Shown: in pieces, positions 38,026 to 47,369 of the stretch
Numbering within the stretch: position 1 is the first letter of the stretch
How the letters are laid out: the number at the start of each line of letters is the position of its first letter
NCBI RefSeq assembly: GCF_001426905.1
Contig: NZ_LMFQ01000024.1
Span: forward strand, 192,669 to 256,668
Direction of reading: 5' to 3'
Source: Caulobacter sp. Root1455
GTDB lineage: Bacteria; Pseudomonadota; Alphaproteobacteria; Caulobacterales; Caulobacteraceae
Length of the DNA: 64,000 nucleotides
Notes under the pieces: generated by a model
Told to the model about the DNA's origin: nothing
Seen by the model: the letters and a program-made list of their open reading frames with translations, nothing else
Database searches by the model: none
Program-made: the position numbers and the translations under genes

Positions 38026-38277
38026 CGGTAAGTCGCCCTCATTCGCGTTTCAATCACGAGAGGGTCGCCGCTTCGACAGGACTACGATCGAACAGACCGC
38101 CCCCGGCCGCACGACGGGCGGGCCTATGGCCTCATGCCCCCTCGATGCTCCCTGATGGCGTCGTTAAGACGCCAAGGGCGTGACAGTGCCAAATGACCGG
38201 CGAGTGTCAACCGATTGCGGGAACGGCGTTCAGTTAGGTCCGCGGGCTCGCGGGGCCCGCCAGGCGTCCCGCGAGCG

Positions 38278-38808
38278 CTAAGGGACGATATTGGTGTCGC
38301 CGGCCGGCGCGGCGCTGGGCGCGGCCCGGGCTTGCGCGACGGGCTTGGCCGGCGGCGGAACGAAGTTGCGCGGCGTCTGCTTGACGACCGTGATCAGCGC
38401 CACCTTGCCCGGTCCGATCAGGCCGTTGGTCTGGCGCAGGACCGAGGCCTTCAGCCGGGCCTCGTCGAGGGCGACATAGCTGTCGGGGCGCATGAACGGC
38501 TTGGCGTGGGCCTCGCGGACGATGGCGTCGCGCAGCATCGGCTCCTTGCCCTCGAAGACCGCGGTCGGCAGGCCGGGCTTCAGGGTGATGGCCATCTGCA
38601 CGAAGACGTAGTTGATCAGCCTGCCGCCGGCGATGATCGGCAGGGCCATCGGCTGCAGCTTGATCACCGGATCGGCCGCCTCCTCGTCCTCGCCCTCCTT
38701 GCCGCCCTTCTTCTCCTTTTTAGCCGACCGCGCGAAGGCCGGCGTCGCCAGCAGGGCCAGCGAGACGGTCAGGAAGGCGCGACGGGCGATGGGCGAAGGA
38801 CGGGTCAT
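38278..38808 (-). CDS. Exported protein of unknown function, possibly FliL-like
   Basis: The 176-residue protein starts at the ATG 38808 with a signal peptide (SPIARRAFLTVSLALLATPAFA). A Lys/Glu/Gly linker follows. The globular core, about residues 50-150, runs YVFVQMAITLKPG, REAHAKPFMRP, DEARLKASVLRQTNGLIGPGKV and LITVVKQTPRNF. Strand, helix, strand order and the final Gly-x-Gly strand recall FliL proteins, which bind flagellar stators, but the similarity is faint. Upstream in-frame starts are not credible because they overlap the next gene. Confidence 0.75.
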   Translation of the reverse strand: MTRPSPIARRAFLTVSLALLATPAFARSAKKEKKGGKEGEDEEAADPVIKLQPMALPIIAGGRLINYVFVQMAITLKPGLPTAVFEGKEPMLRDAIVREAHAKPFMRPDSYVALDEARLKASVLRQTNGLIGPGKVALITVVKQTPRNFVPPPAKPVAQARAAPSAAPAGDTNIVP

Positions 38809-38878
38809 GCCTGTTGGCTTAACCGGGAAGGCTTGAGGTTTCGCTACCGACGTGGCGCGGAGCGCCATGCCCTCGCCT

Positions 38879-39157
38879 TCAAGGCCGCGAACGTCGATAG
38901 GCGTCCACCTCGGCCTTTGAGATGTCTGACGGGTAGCACATCGGCGCATAGCCACCGCCTCGGCTCCAGGCGCTGCGTCCACCACAGGAACTGCCATTGC
39001 GCGCCGAATTATACGGACAAGGGCAATTTCCAGGATAGTTCGCGATCGATTGCTGAATTATCGCTTGGCGGATTTGAGCGTCTGTCTGAGACGCCGCGCC
39101 AGCTCCCGTCGCGATTATCGACGCGAGAGCCATCACTCCAAGAAAATTCCTAAACAT
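38879..39157 (-). CDS. Small secreted Cys-rich protein with CPCPYNSARNGSSC motif
   Basis: The 92-residue protein has a signal peptide (ASIIATGAGAASQ). The mature region holds CPCPYNSARNGSSCGGRSAWSR, GGYAPMCYPSD and four Cys in a compact core that probably forms disulfides. Similar short proteins with this motif occur in many proteobacteria, sometimes as tails of other exported proteins. Function unknown. GGGGAGG precedes the ATG. GC content is clearly lower here and upstream than in the rest of the window. Confidence 0.85.
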   Translation of the reverse strand: MFRNFLGVMALASIIATGAGAASQTDAQIRQAIIQQSIANYPGNCPCPYNSARNGSSCGGRSAWSRGGGYAPMCYPSDISKAEVDAYRRSRP

Positions 39158-39376
39158 CGCAACCTCCCCCAAGGAAAGGTCACGCTTTCACCGAATTCTC
39201 GCGCCCACTAATTGCAATGCTGAAATGAGGGACATCTGAGATTCTCTAACAAATATTTGGAACGCCGGCCCAAGTTCGCGCAACTTTACATCGCATCTAA
39301 ACAATCAGTGATTGTTGCGAAGTGAAGCTATGCCCTCAGCAAGCTCGAGAATTCGCGCAGCCTTGAGCGCAATGCA
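39158..39376. other. Low-GC intergenic patch upstream of the Cys-rich gene
   Basis: No gene is visible. Composition is strikingly AT-richer than the window norm (for example ATTCTCTAACAAATATTTGG at 39240-39259). The patch separates thiL from the Cys-rich gene and has no recognisable repeat or integration site. Confidence 0.6.
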
Positions 39377-40450
39377 CTACCCGTGCAGCCAGCCCAGCCG
39401 CTCGGGCGTGATGTCCTTGCCCTTGAACAGGGCGCAGATCCCCTCGCCTTCCACGAACTCGCCGATGTCGCGCACGGGGACGCCGGCGGCCATGGCGGCG
39501 GCCTGGAAGGCGGCCACGTCGGTGGGGTCGACGGCGCAGACGATCTCGTAGTCGTCGCCGCCCGAGGCCAGCGACATCCGCGCCTCGCCGGCTTCGGGCT
39601 GGGCGCCCAGCCAATGGCGGGCGCCGGGCGACAGCGGCAGGCGGTCCAGGTCGACCTTGACCCGCAGGCCGCTGGCCTTGGCCACGTGGGCCGCGTCGGC
39701 CAGCAGGCCGTCGGAGACGTCGGCGGCGGCGCGGGCGTAGGCGCGCAGGGCGTCGCGGATGGCCAGGCGCGGCGGCGGCAGGCGGTAGCGGCGCACCAGG
39801 CCGCCGTCGGGATCCTCGACCTCGCCCCAGTGGGCCAGCAGGCCCAGCCAGCCGTCGCCGATCGTGCCGCTGACCATCAGGCGGTCGCCGATGCGGGCGC
39901 CCTTGCGCAGCACCGCGTCGCCGCTGGGCACCCAGCCCAGGAAGGTGGCCGAGACCACCATCGGGCCCGAGGTGGCGACCGTGTCGCCGCCCAGCAGGCT
40001 GACGTCATACAACTCGCCGTCCTCGGCCAGGCCGCGCGCGAAGATCTCGCGGTCGGTCAGGGTGGTGCCCGAGGGCCAGCCCACCGCCAGGAAATAGCCG
40101 TAAGGAACCGCGCCCTTGGCCGCCAGGTCCGACAGGTTGGTGCGCAGCAGCCGCTTGGCCACCACGTCCAGGTCCTCGCCGGCCAGGAAGTGCACGCCGG
40201 CCACCATGGCGTCCTTGGTGATCACCAGGTCATAGCCGGGGCGCGAGGGCAGCACGGCCGCGTCGTCCAACAGGCTGAGCGCGGCGGCGTCGCCGCGGGT
40301 CAGCGGCCGCAGCAGCCGCTCGATCAGGCCGAACTCGTCGACGGGCGGCGCGGCGGCGGGCGTCGCGGCCTCGTCGAACCACGCTTCGTCGACCGCCGGC
40401 GCTTGCGCCGTCGGTTCGTCGAACCAATCGTCGTCAGCTTCTGGCGTCAC
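39377..40450 (-). CDS. thiL: Thiamine-monophosphate kinase with an N-terminal acidic extension
   Basis: ThiL phosphorylates thiamine phosphate to the diphosphate. The kinase core begins near [67 protein letters not shown] and [10 protein letters not shown] are canonical. The most plausible start is the GTG at 40450, overlapping nusB by 17 bases, giving 357 residues. This adds about 32 residues containing the near-repeat [20 protein letters not shown], absent in most ThiL. A TTG/ATG further upstream at 40525 would sit wholly inside nusB. Confidence 0.93.
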   Translation of the reverse strand: MTPEADDDWFDEPTAQAPAVDEAWFDEAATPAAAPPVDEFGLIERLLRPLTRGDAAALSLLDDAAVLPSRPGYDLVITKDAMVAGVHFLAGEDLDVVAKRLLRTNLSDLAAKGAVPYGYFLAVGWPSGTTLTDREIFARGLAEDGELYDVSLLGGDTVATSGPMVVSATFLGWVPSGDAVLRKGARIGDRLMVSGTIGDGWLGLLAHWGEVEDPDGGLVRRYRLPPPRLAIRDALRAYARAAADVSDGLLADAAHVAKASGLRVKVDLDRLPLSPGARHWLGAQPEAGEARMSLASGGDDYEIVCAVDPTDVAAFQAAAMAAGVPVRDIGEFVEGEGICALFKGKDITPERLGWLHG

Positions 40451-40895
40451 GCGCGATGGCGTCCAGGGCGCCGTTGATGAAACCGGATTCCGGTCCCTCG
40501 AAGAAAGACTTGGCGATCTCGACATACTCGTCGATCACGACCTCCTTGGGCACGTCGGGCCGGTGCATCAGCTCATAGGCTCCCGAGCGCAGCACCGCGC
40601 GGGCCGTGGCGTCCAGACGCTCCAGCTTCCAGCCCGAGGCCAGACGCCGGACGATGGCCTGGTCGATGCCGGCCTGATGGGCGACGACGCCCTTGGCCAG
40701 GTCGGCGAAGAAGATCTCGTCGGCCTGGGCCAGGCGGTCGCCGTCAGGGCCGTCGACGTCACGGTCGAAGCGGTGCTCGGAGAACTCGCGGACCACCGCG
40801 TCGACGCCGACGCCGGAGACTTCCATCTGATACAGGGCCTGGACGGCGGCCAGGCGGGCCACCGAGCGCGGCTGGATGCGATCGCCCCGGCTCAT
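40434..40895 (-). CDS. nusB: Transcription antitermination factor NusB
   Basis: NusB, 153 residues from the ATG at 40895, binds boxA RNA with NusE in rRNA antitermination. All-helical family motifs: [51 protein letters not shown], and the C-terminal [27 protein letters not shown]. It overlaps ribH by ATGA and thiL by 17 bases, so the trio is translationally coupled. Confidence 0.98.
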   Translation of the reverse strand: MSRGDRIQPRSVARLAAVQALYQMEVSGVGVDAVVREFSEHRFDRDVDGPDGDRLAQADEIFFADLAKGVVAHQAGIDQAIVRRLASGWKLERLDATARAVLRSGAYELMHRPDVPKEVVIDEYVEIAKSFFEGPESGFINGALDAIARDARS

Positions 40896-41356
40896 CGCGC
40901 TTGTCCCAGCAATTGACGCTTCAAGGCCACGATCTCCAGACACTCCCGCGCGGCCTTGCCGCCCCGGTCGCCCTCGGACGCCCGAGCCCGGCTCCAGGCC
41001 TGGTCCTCGTCCTCGACGGTCAGCACGCCGTAGCCGATGGCCAGGCGCTTGCCGAACGACAGGTCGTTGAGCCCGCGCGCGGTCTCGTTGGCCATGATCT
41101 CGGAATGATAGGTCTCGCCGCGGATGATGACGCCCAGCGCCACGAACCCGTCATAGCGCACGCCGACGGGCCGGTGACCGGCCTCCTCGGCCAGGGCGAC
41201 GGCGGTCGGGATCTGCATCGACTCGGACACGGTGATCACGTCGTACTCGGCGCCCAGGGCGTCGATCGCCTGCGCCGCGCCTTGCAGCAAAGCGTCGGAA
41301 AGCCCCGAATAGCGCCGGGCTTCCACGATCAGCAGGCGAATCTTGTCTTCCACCAT
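40892..41356 (-). CDS. ribH: 6,7-dimethyl-8-ribityllumazine synthase
   Basis: RibH, 154 residues, makes the penultimate intermediate of riboflavin. Motifs: [60 protein letters not shown] and [25 protein letters not shown] precedes the ATG. It is first of a ribH-nusB-thiL operon. The other riboflavin genes often found just upstream are missing; a hairpin repeat region (41402-41499) is there instead. Confidence 0.97.
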   Translation of the reverse strand: MVEDKIRLLIVEARRYSGLSDALLQGAAQAIDALGAEYDVITVSESMQIPTAVALAEEAGHRPVGVRYDGFVALGVIIRGETYHSEIMANETARGLNDLSFGKRLAIGYGVLTVEDEDQAWSRARASEGDRGGKAARECLEIVALKRQLLGQAR

Positions 41357-41401
41357 AGTCCTTTGAATTCTCCTCGACGGGACCGGTCACTTCGCACCAA
41401 A

Positions 41402-41499
41402 CGGCGCCGTCGCCAAATCGAATCGTCGTCCTGGCGGCGTCGCCGCCGAAACCAAATCGTAGAATGGCGGCGTCGCCGCCGCCCAATCGAATCGTAGAA
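41402..41499. repeat. Imperfect 33-35-base tandem repeat with hairpin cores
   Basis: Two full units (41432-41464 and 41465-41499) and a degenerate third (41402-41431) lie between nrdR and ribH. Each full unit holds the perfect palindrome GGCGGCG-T-CGCCGCC followed by an AATCGTAGAAT-like stretch. They would form hairpins in a ribH leader transcript. Confidence 0.85.
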
Positions 41500-41504
41500 T
41501 GCGC

Positions 41505-41978
41505 CTATAGCTCGTCTTCGGCGACGTCGCTCAGACCTTCCTGCCCCAGAAACTTTGCGAAATCGCTAGTTTCCCGGAAATCGCGATAGACCGAGGCGTA
41601 GCGGACATAGGCGACGTCATCGAGCGACTTCAGCGCCTTCATCACCATCTCGCCCACCGCCGAGGACGGCAGCTCGGTCTCGCCCTGGCTTTCCAGCTGG
41701 CGGACGATGCCGTTGACCATCCGCTCGACCCGCTCGGGATCGACCGGGCGCTTGCGCGTGGCGATCGAGATCGAGCGCACCAGCTTCTCGCGGTCGAACG
41801 GCGAACGCCGCCCCGAACGCTTGAGGATGGTCAGCTCGCGCAGCTGGACCCGCTCGAAGGTGGTGAAGCGGCCGCCGCACTCCGGACAGAGCCGACGCCG
41901 ACGGATGGCCGCGCCGTCTTCCGACGGGCGGCTGTCCTTAACCTGACTTTCCATGTGGCCGCAGAACGGGCAGCGCAT
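41505..41978 (-). CDS. nrdR: Transcriptional repressor NrdR
   Basis: NrdR, 157 residues, represses ribonucleotide reductase genes in response to nucleotides. Zinc ribbon CPFC (residues 3-6) and CPEC (31-34), then the ATP-cone ([56 protein letters not shown]). It lies 32 bases after glyA on the same strand, the common alphaproteobacterial arrangement. The start codon is an ATG; no strong Shine-Dalgarno sequence. Confidence 0.98.
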   Translation of the reverse strand: MRCPFCGHMESQVKDSRPSEDGAAIRRRRLCPECGGRFTTFERVQLRELTILKRSGRRSPFDREKLVRSISIATRKRPVDPERVERMVNGIVRQLESQGETELPSSAVGEMVMKALKSLDDVAYVRYASVYRDFRETSDFAKFLGQEGLSDVAEDEL

Positions 41979-42010
41979 GATCTAGGCCCTCCCGACCACG
42001 ATAGGATCTA

Positions 42011-43315
42011 TTAGTTGTAGATCGGGAACCGAGCCGTCAAGGCCAGGACTTCCTCGCGCACCTTGGCCTCGACCGCGGCGTTGCCGTCAGGACCGTTGGC
42101 CGCGAGACCGTTGACCACTTCGCCGATCAGCTGGCCGACGCGCGTGAACTCGGCCGTGCCGAAGCCGCGGGTGGTGCCGGCCGGGGTGCCCAGGCGGATG
42201 CCCGAGGTGACGGTGAAAGGCGCGGTGTCGAACGGCACGCCGTTCTTGTTGCAGGTCATGTGGGCGCGCTCGAGGCTATGCTCGGCGTCGCGGCCGGTCA
42301 CGCCCTTGGGCCGCAGGTCGACCAGCATCAGGTGGCTGTCGGTGCCGCCCGAGACGATGTTGACGCCTTGGGTCTGCAGCGCTTCGGACAGGGCCTTGGC
42401 GTTGTCGATGACCTGTTGGGCATAGGCCTTGAAGGCCGGCTGCAGCGCCTCGCCGAAGGCCACGGCCTTGGCGGCGATCACGTGCTCCAGCGGACCGCCC
42501 TGCAGGCCGGGGAACACCGCCGAATTGACCTTCTTGATGATCGCCTCGTCATTGGTCAGCACCATGCCGCCGCGCGGGCCGCGCAGGGTCTTGTGGGTGG
42601 TGGTGGTGACCACGTGGGCGTGCGGGATGGGGCTGGGGAACACGCCGCCGGCCACCAGGCCCGCGAAGTGGGCCATGTCGACCATCAGATAGGCGCCGAC
42701 CGCGTCGGCGATCTGGCGGAAGCGGGCGAAGTCGATCTGGCGGCTGTAGGCGCTGCCCCCGGCGATGATCAGCTTGGGCTTGTTGGCCTTGGCGACCTCT
42801 TCGACGGCGTCGTAGTCGATCAGCTGGTCCTGCTGGCGCACGGTGTAGGACACCGGCTTGAACCACTTGCCCGACTGGTTGGCGGGCGAGCCGTGGGTCA
42901 GGTGGCCGCCGGCCGCCAGGTCCATGCCCAGGAAGGTGTCGCCCGGCTGCAGCAGCGCCATGAACACCGACTGGTTGGCCTGCGAGCCCGAGTGCGGCTG
43001 GACGTTGGCGAAGCCGGCGCCGAACAGGGCCTTGGCCCGTTCGATGGCGATCGTCTCGATCTCGTCCACATATTCGCAGCCGCCGTAGTAGCGCTTGCCC
43101 GGATAGCCCTCGGCGTACTTGTTGGTCAGGATCGAGCCCTGGGCCTCAAGCACCGCGCGCGAGACGATGTTCTCCGACGCGATCAGCTCGATCTGGTTCT
43201 GCTGACGGTTCAGCTCCAGCCCGATGCGATCGAAGATGTCACGGTCGGCCGCGGCCAGATCGGCCCCGAAGAACGCGCTCTTGTCGGCGGTGATGTTGGT
43301 GGCCGGTGCGGTCAT
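42011..43315 (-). CDS. glyA: Serine hydroxymethyltransferase
   Basis: GlyA, 434 residues, interconverts serine and glycine and feeds one-carbon folate. The ATG at 43315 follows AGGAGAG. Motifs: [52 protein letters not shown] and the PLP-lysine motif [15 protein letters not shown]. The longer frame to 43480 has no support. Divergent from mucR with a 215-base shared promoter region. Confidence 0.98.
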   Translation of the reverse strand: MTAPATNITADKSAFFGADLAAADRDIFDRIGLELNRQQNQIELIASENIVSRAVLEAQGSILTNKYAEGYPGKRYYGGCEYVDEIETIAIERAKALFGAGFANVQPHSGSQANQSVFMALLQPGDTFLGMDLAAGGHLTHGSPANQSGKWFKPVSYTVRQQDQLIDYDAVEEVAKANKPKLIIAGGSAYSRQIDFARFRQIADAVGAYLMVDMAHFAGLVAGGVFPSPIPHAHVVTTTTHKTLRGPRGGMVLTNDEAIIKKVNSAVFPGLQGGPLEHVIAAKAVAFGEALQPAFKAYAQQVIDNAKALSEALQTQGVNIVSGGTDSHLMLVDLRPKGVTGRDAEHSLERAHMTCNKNGVPFDTAPFTVTSGIRLGTPAGTTRGFGTAEFTRVGQLIGEVVNGLAANGPDGNAAVEAKVREEVLALTARFPIYN

Positions 43316-43530
43316 GGACGCTCTCCTGGGGCTGGGAGACTGGAAGGATGTCGTTTCGGTCGGACTCGGGCGGAGTTCGGTCGCGCTCTCTTTACCCCCC
43401 TTCGCGCCGCGATCAATCCGGGAACCTCGTCCCAAGCCGAAGCGTTGCGAGAGGGACCGGCGCCAGTACGGCTGGCGCACCGGGTGTTTTGGCGACTTCC
43501 AAGCAGTTCGAAAGACAGGGCGGGACGAGT

Positions 43531-43968
43531 ATGGCGACGGCGTACGGCGAGGCGGAGACCAACGACGACGACATCGATATCCTGGGCCTCAGCGCTGGAA
43601 TCGTCGCGGCCTACGTCGCCCAGAACACGGTGGCGCGCACGGCGATCCCCGAGCTCATCCGGTCGGTCCACGGCGCGCTCTCGGCCCTGGGAACCTCGCA
43701 GGCCGAACAGCCCGTCGAACGCGGCAAGCCGGCCGTGCCGGTCTCGCGCTCGGTGCAGCGCGACTACATCGTCTGCCTGGAAGACGGCAAGAAACTGAAG
43801 ATGCTCAAGCGCTACCTGCGCACCCACTACGACATGAGTCCCGAGGAATACCGTCGCAAGTGGTCCCTGCCCGGCGACTACCCGATGGTGGCCCCCGCCT
43901 ATGCCGAGCGCCGCTCCGACTTCGCCAAGTCGATCGGTCTGGGCAAGGGCAGGATGCGGGGGCGGTAA
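43531..43968 (+). CDS. MucR/Ros-family transcriptional regulator with altered zinc site
   Basis: The 145-residue protein starts at the ATG 43531. The MucR/Ros domain, about residues 70-135, contains [32 protein letters not shown] and [20 protein letters not shown]. Family members bind AT-rich promoters and, in Caulobacter, control cell-cycle genes with SciP. In this copy the second Cys ligand is Asp and the first His position is Tyr, so the classical C2H2 zinc site looks incomplete, as in the zinc-free members known in Mesorhizobium. It lies convergent with hemA. Confidence 0.93.
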   Translation: MATAYGEAETNDDDIDILGLSAGIVAAYVAQNTVARTAIPELIRSVHGALSALGTSQAEQPVERGKPAVPVSRSVQRDYIVCLEDGKKLKMLKRYLRTHYDMSPEEYRRKWSLPGDYPMVAPAYAERRSDFAKSIGLGKGRMRGR

Positions 43969-43995
43969 GGCGTTTTCGAAGAAGCGGACGTCCTC

Positions 43996-45222
43996 TTACG
44001 CGGCGTGGCCGCCCATGCGGGCCACGTTGCAGTGCGCCCACAGGGTTTCCATCGCCCCGACCAGCTTGCGCATCATGTCGTCGGTGTGGAACGGCGTGGG
44101 CGTGAAGCGCAGGCGCTCGGTGCCGCGCGGCACGGTCGGATAGTTGATCGGCTGAACATAGACGCCGTGGTCGGCCAGCAGCATGTCGCTGATCAGCTTG
44201 CAGTGGACGGGATCGCCGACCAGCACCGGCACGATGTGGCTGTCGTTCTCCATCACCGGCAGGCCGGCGGCCTTGAACATCGCCTTCAGGGTCTTGGCGC
44301 GCTCCTGGTGGATCTCGCGAACCTCCGGGTGCTGCTTGAGATATTTCACGCTGGCCAGCGCCCCGGCGGTCAGGGCCGGCGGCAGCGAGGTGGTGAAGAT
44401 GAAGCCCGAGGCGACCAGGCGGATGGCGTCCACCACCACGGTGTCGCCGGTGATGTAGCCGCCCATCACCCCGAACGCCTTGCCCAGGGTGCCCTCGATG
44501 ATGTCGATCTGGTCCATCAGGCCGTCGCGCTCGGCGACGCCGCCGCCGCGCGGACCGTACATGCCCACGGCATGGACCTCGTCCAGATAGGTCATCGCGC
44601 CGTACTTCTTGGCCAGGGCCACCGTTCCGGCCATGTCGGCGATGTCGCCGTCCATCGAATAGACGCTCTCGAAGGCGATCAGCTTGGGCGCGTCGGCCGG
44701 CGCGGCGATCAGCAGTTCCTCAAGGTGCGCCAGGTCGTTGTGGCGGAAGATGTGACGCTCGCAGCCGCCGTTGCGGATGCCGGCGATCATCGAGGCGTGG
44801 TTCTGGGCGTCGGAGAAGATGATCAGGCCCGGGAGGATCTTCTGCAGCGCCGAAAGGCTGGCCTCGTTGGAGACGTAGCCCGAGGTGAACAGCAGGGCCG
44901 CTTCCTTGCCGTGCAGGTCGGCCAGTTCGGCCTCCAGCTCGACATGGTGGTGGTTGGTGCCCGAGATGTTGCGCGTGCCGCCCGAGCCCGAGCCGTGGTT
45001 GTCGATCGCCGCGTGCATGGCGTCCAGCACCACGGGATTCTGGCCCTGGCCGAGATAGTCGTTCGAGCACCAGACCACGATCTCGCTCTCGCCGCCGTCC
45101 GGACGGGTCCAGGTGGCGCGCGGGAAGGCGCCGCGATGGCGCTTCACATCGGCGAACACCCGATAGCGGCCTTCGTCGCGGATCTGATCGACGGCGCTGC
45201 GGAACGCGGCTTTGTAATCCAT
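43996..45222 (-). CDS. hemA: 5-aminolevulinate synthase
   Basis: HemA, 408 residues, condenses glycine and succinyl-CoA to ALA, the alphaproteobacterial C4 route to heme. Motifs: [65 protein letters not shown] and the PLP-lysine block [17 protein letters not shown] single ATG start is clear. The upstream region has three 16-bp tandem repeats. hemB is in this window at 53754, not adjacent. Confidence 0.98.
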   Translation of the reverse strand: MDYKAAFRSAVDQIRDEGRYRVFADVKRHRGAFPRATWTRPDGGESEIVVWCSNDYLGQGQNPVVLDAMHAAIDNHGSGSGGTRNISGTNHHHVELEAELADLHGKEAALLFTSGYVSNEASLSALQKILPGLIIFSDAQNHASMIAGIRNGGCERHIFRHNDLAHLEELLIAAPADAPKLIAFESVYSMDGDIADMAGTVALAKKYGAMTYLDEVHAVGMYGPRGGGVAERDGLMDQIDIIEGTLGKAFGVMGGYITGDTVVVDAIRLVASGFIFTTSLPPALTAGALASVKYLKQHPEVREIHQERAKTLKAMFKAAGLPVMENDSHIVPVLVGDPVHCKLISDMLLADHGVYVQPINYPTVPRGTERLRFTPTPFHTDDMMRKLVGAMETLWAHCNVARMGGHAA

Positions 45223-45320
45223 GGTGTCTTCACTCGACGAACCCTGACGAGTCCGATCGGTCCCTTCTCAAGGCTTGGCTTTTCGCACCAGCGACGCGCC
45301 GTGTCCACATAGGGACATTT

Positions 45321-45368
45321 ACCTAGGAAACCCCATACCTCGGAAACCCCATACCTCGGAAACCTAAG
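45321..45368. repeat. Three 16-bp tandem repeats upstream of hemA
   Basis: Units ACCTAGGAAACCCCAT, ACCTCGGAAACCCCAT and ACCTCGGAAACCTAAG run head to tail, 99 bases before the hemA start. A short inverted repeat TGTCC-N6-GGACA (45302-45317) lies between them and the gene. The periodicity suggests a regulator binding array or a recent slip duplication. Confidence 0.85.
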
Positions 45369-45435
45369 GCGCGAACGGACGTGTCGCCTTCGTGAACGAA
45401 CAGCGCCCTCAAAGATCACTCTCGCGAAGGCTGAG

Positions 45436-46332
45436 TCAACCGAGCTCCGCCATCTTTCCGCGTAACAGCTGCAGCACCGCCGAGAAGTCCTTGCCGCCGA
45501 ATCCGTTACCGTCGAACAGGGCGTAAAGCGCCTCGGCCTGCGCCCCCAACGGGGTCGAGGCCCCGGCCTTGGCCGCCGCCTCCTGGGCCAGCTTCAGATC
45601 CTTGAGCATCATCGCCGTGGCGAAGCCGCCCTCGTAGCCGCGGTCGGCCGGGGTCGAGGGCCCCACGCCCGGGACCGGGCAATAGGTCGAGACCGACCAG
45701 CACTGGCCCGACGACTTGCTGGCGATCTCGAAGAACCGGTCGGCGGCCAGGCCCAGCTTCTCGGCCAGGGCGAACGCCTCGCAGGTTCCCAGCATCGAGA
45801 TCCCCAGCAGCATGTTGTTACAGATCTTGGCCGCCTGCCCCGCTCCGTGGTCGCCGGCGTGGATCGTCACGCGCGACATCGGGGCCAGCGCCGCCTCGAC
45901 CTCGGCGAAGTCGGCCGCGTCGCAGCCGACCATGAAGGCCAGGGTCCCGGCCTCGGCGGCCATGATCCCGCCCGACACCGGCGCGTCGGCGAAGCGGAAG
46001 CCCGCCGCCCTCGCCTGCCCGGCCACGGCCCGGGCGCTTTCGACGTCGATGGTCGAGCAATCGATCAGCAAGGCGGTCTTGGGCGCGTGAGCCAGCACCT
46101 GCTCGCCATAGACCGCGCGCACGTGCGGCCCGGCCGGCAGCATGGTGATCACCACCTGCGCGTCCTTGACCGCCTCGGCCACCGAGCCCGCCGCGTGGCA
46201 GCCGGCCGCCACGGCCTTCTCCAGCGCCGCCGCCGACAGGTCGAAGGCGCTGACGTGATGCTGGGCCTTGGCCTGGTTGGCGGCCATGCCGCCGCCCATG
46301 TTGCCCAGGCCGATGAAGGCGATGCGGGTCAT
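45436..46332 (-). CDS. mmsB: 3-hydroxyisobutyrate dehydrogenase
   Basis: The 298-residue NAD-dependent enzyme oxidises 3-hydroxyisobutyrate to methylmalonate semialdehyde in valine breakdown. N-terminal Rossmann motif IAFIGLGNMGGGMAAN, signature FADAPVSGGIMAAEAGTL, catalytic Lys in GQAAKICNNMLLG, and the C-terminal GYEGGFATAMMLKDLKLA are typical of MmsB. HIBYL-CoA hydrolase and an isobutyryl-CoA dehydrogenase-like gene lie nearby on the same strand. Confidence 0.96.
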   Translation of the reverse strand: MTRIAFIGLGNMGGGMAANQAKAQHHVSAFDLSAAALEKAVAAGCHAAGSVAEAVKDAQVVITMLPAGPHVRAVYGEQVLAHAPKTALLIDCSTIDVESARAVAGQARAAGFRFADAPVSGGIMAAEAGTLAFMVGCDAADFAEVEAALAPMSRVTIHAGDHGAGQAAKICNNMLLGISMLGTCEAFALAEKLGLAADRFFEIASKSSGQCWSVSTYCPVPGVGPSTPADRGYEGGFATAMMLKDLKLAQEAAAKAGASTPLGAQAEALYALFDGNGFGGKDFSAVLQLLRGKMAELG

Positions 46333-46400
46333 GCTTCTACTCCGTGCAAATGCGAACCGCGCCTCATGGGCGCGGCTCTTATCGTGGCCTCAAACTCACT

Positions 46401-46501
46401 GCGTCCTTCGAGGCTTCGCTCCGCTGCGCACCTCGGGATGAGGAATTCAGCAACAGCCTACCTCTTCCCGAGGCGCCCGCGCAGCGGGCCTCGAAGGACG
46501 C
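46401..46501. repeat. Long intergenic inverted repeat, CGTCCTTCGAGGC family, copy 2
   Basis: The ends GCGTCCTTCGAGGC and GCCTCGAAGGACGC pair, and inner parts resemble 25756-25869. It sits between mmsB and the lipoprotein methyltransferase gene. Confidence 0.85.
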
Positions 46502-46509
46502 AAAGCGCC

Positions 46510-47313
46510 CTACCGCGCCCCGGCCGGCTTGCGGAACTTGTAGATGAACTGGTCGGTCTTGCCGCGGATCGACGGGTCGAAGACGCTGAGCTTGCGGCTG
46601 TCGGCCGGGTCGCGCAGCACGCGGCTCTCGCCCTCGAAGATGAAGCCGGCGGCGGTCACCTCCTGCTTGACCGTCTCGGCGTCGATGCGGTGCAGGGTCT
46701 CGGTGTCACGCAGGCCCGAGCCCGGCTCGGCCGCGTGGTCGAGCACCAGATAGACGCCGCCCGGCTTCAGGGCCCTGAAGATCTGGCGGTTGACCACCGA
46801 CAGGTCGGCCGGACCCATGAACTTGTCGTGCATGTCGTGGTAGTTCTGGGCGGTGAACACCAGGTCCAGCTTCTCGGGCGCGCTGAAGTTGGGCAGGGTG
46901 TTGAGGATCACCGACACGTTCTTGTAGGCGGGATCGGCGGCGATGGCCTTCACCGCCGGCTCGCGCTTGGCCAGCTTGGTCAGTTCGTCGGGCACATAGG
47001 CGTAGACGTGGCCGCGCGGTCCGACGGATTTGGACAGGATGCGCGTGAAATAGCCGCCGCCGGGGATCAGGTCGGCGACCTTGGCGCCCGGCTTGACGCC
47101 GGCGAACGACAGGGTCTGGCCCGGCAGGCGCAGGTCGTCACGGACCATGTCGGCGGCGGGGCGGTTGGGATCGGACAGGGCCGCGGCGATGTTGGCCGGC
47201 ACCGCGACGGGCGCGTCGGCCGGAGGCGGCGGCGGCGCCATCGGGCCCATAGGGGTCGTCGCGCAGCCCGCCAGGGCGAGCACTGCGACGAGGCTGAGTA
47301 GCGGCTTACGCAT
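46510..47313 (-). CDS. Class I SAM-methyltransferase-like lipoprotein
   Basis: The 267-residue protein begins with a lipoprotein signal, lipobox LAGC with Cys near residue 17, then a Pro-rich linker. The rest is a class I methyltransferase fold: AADMVRDDLRLPGQTLSFAG, VADLIPGGGYFTRIL (motif I), VSVILNTLPNFSAPEKLDLVF, NYHDMHDKF and LKPGGVYLVLDH. An exported SAM enzyme is puzzling since SAM is not known in the periplasm; it may bind another ligand. GGAAGGAA precedes the ATG. It follows the HIBYL-CoA hydrolase gene after 56 bases. Confidence 0.88.
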   Translation of the reverse strand: MRKPLLSLVAVLALAGCATTPMGPMAPPPPPADAPVAVPANIAAALSDPNRPAADMVRDDLRLPGQTLSFAGVKPGAKVADLIPGGGYFTRILSKSVGPRGHVYAYVPDELTKLAKREPAVKAIAADPAYKNVSVILNTLPNFSAPEKLDLVFTAQNYHDMHDKFMGPADLSVVNRQIFRALKPGGVYLVLDHAAEPGSGLRDTETLHRIDAETVKQEVTAAGFIFEGESRVLRDPADSRKLSVFDPSIRGKTDQFIYKFRKPAGAR

Positions 47314-47369
47314 GGGTATTCCTTCCGACGGCGTCTTCTTGTTACCCGCAAGCTAGCGCAGCAATCACG

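Noticed and set aside
38182..38210. TTGACA (minus strand, 38205-38210) as hppA promoter
   Set aside because: The hexamer at a 17-base spacer is ACTGTC, too far from a -10 consensus.
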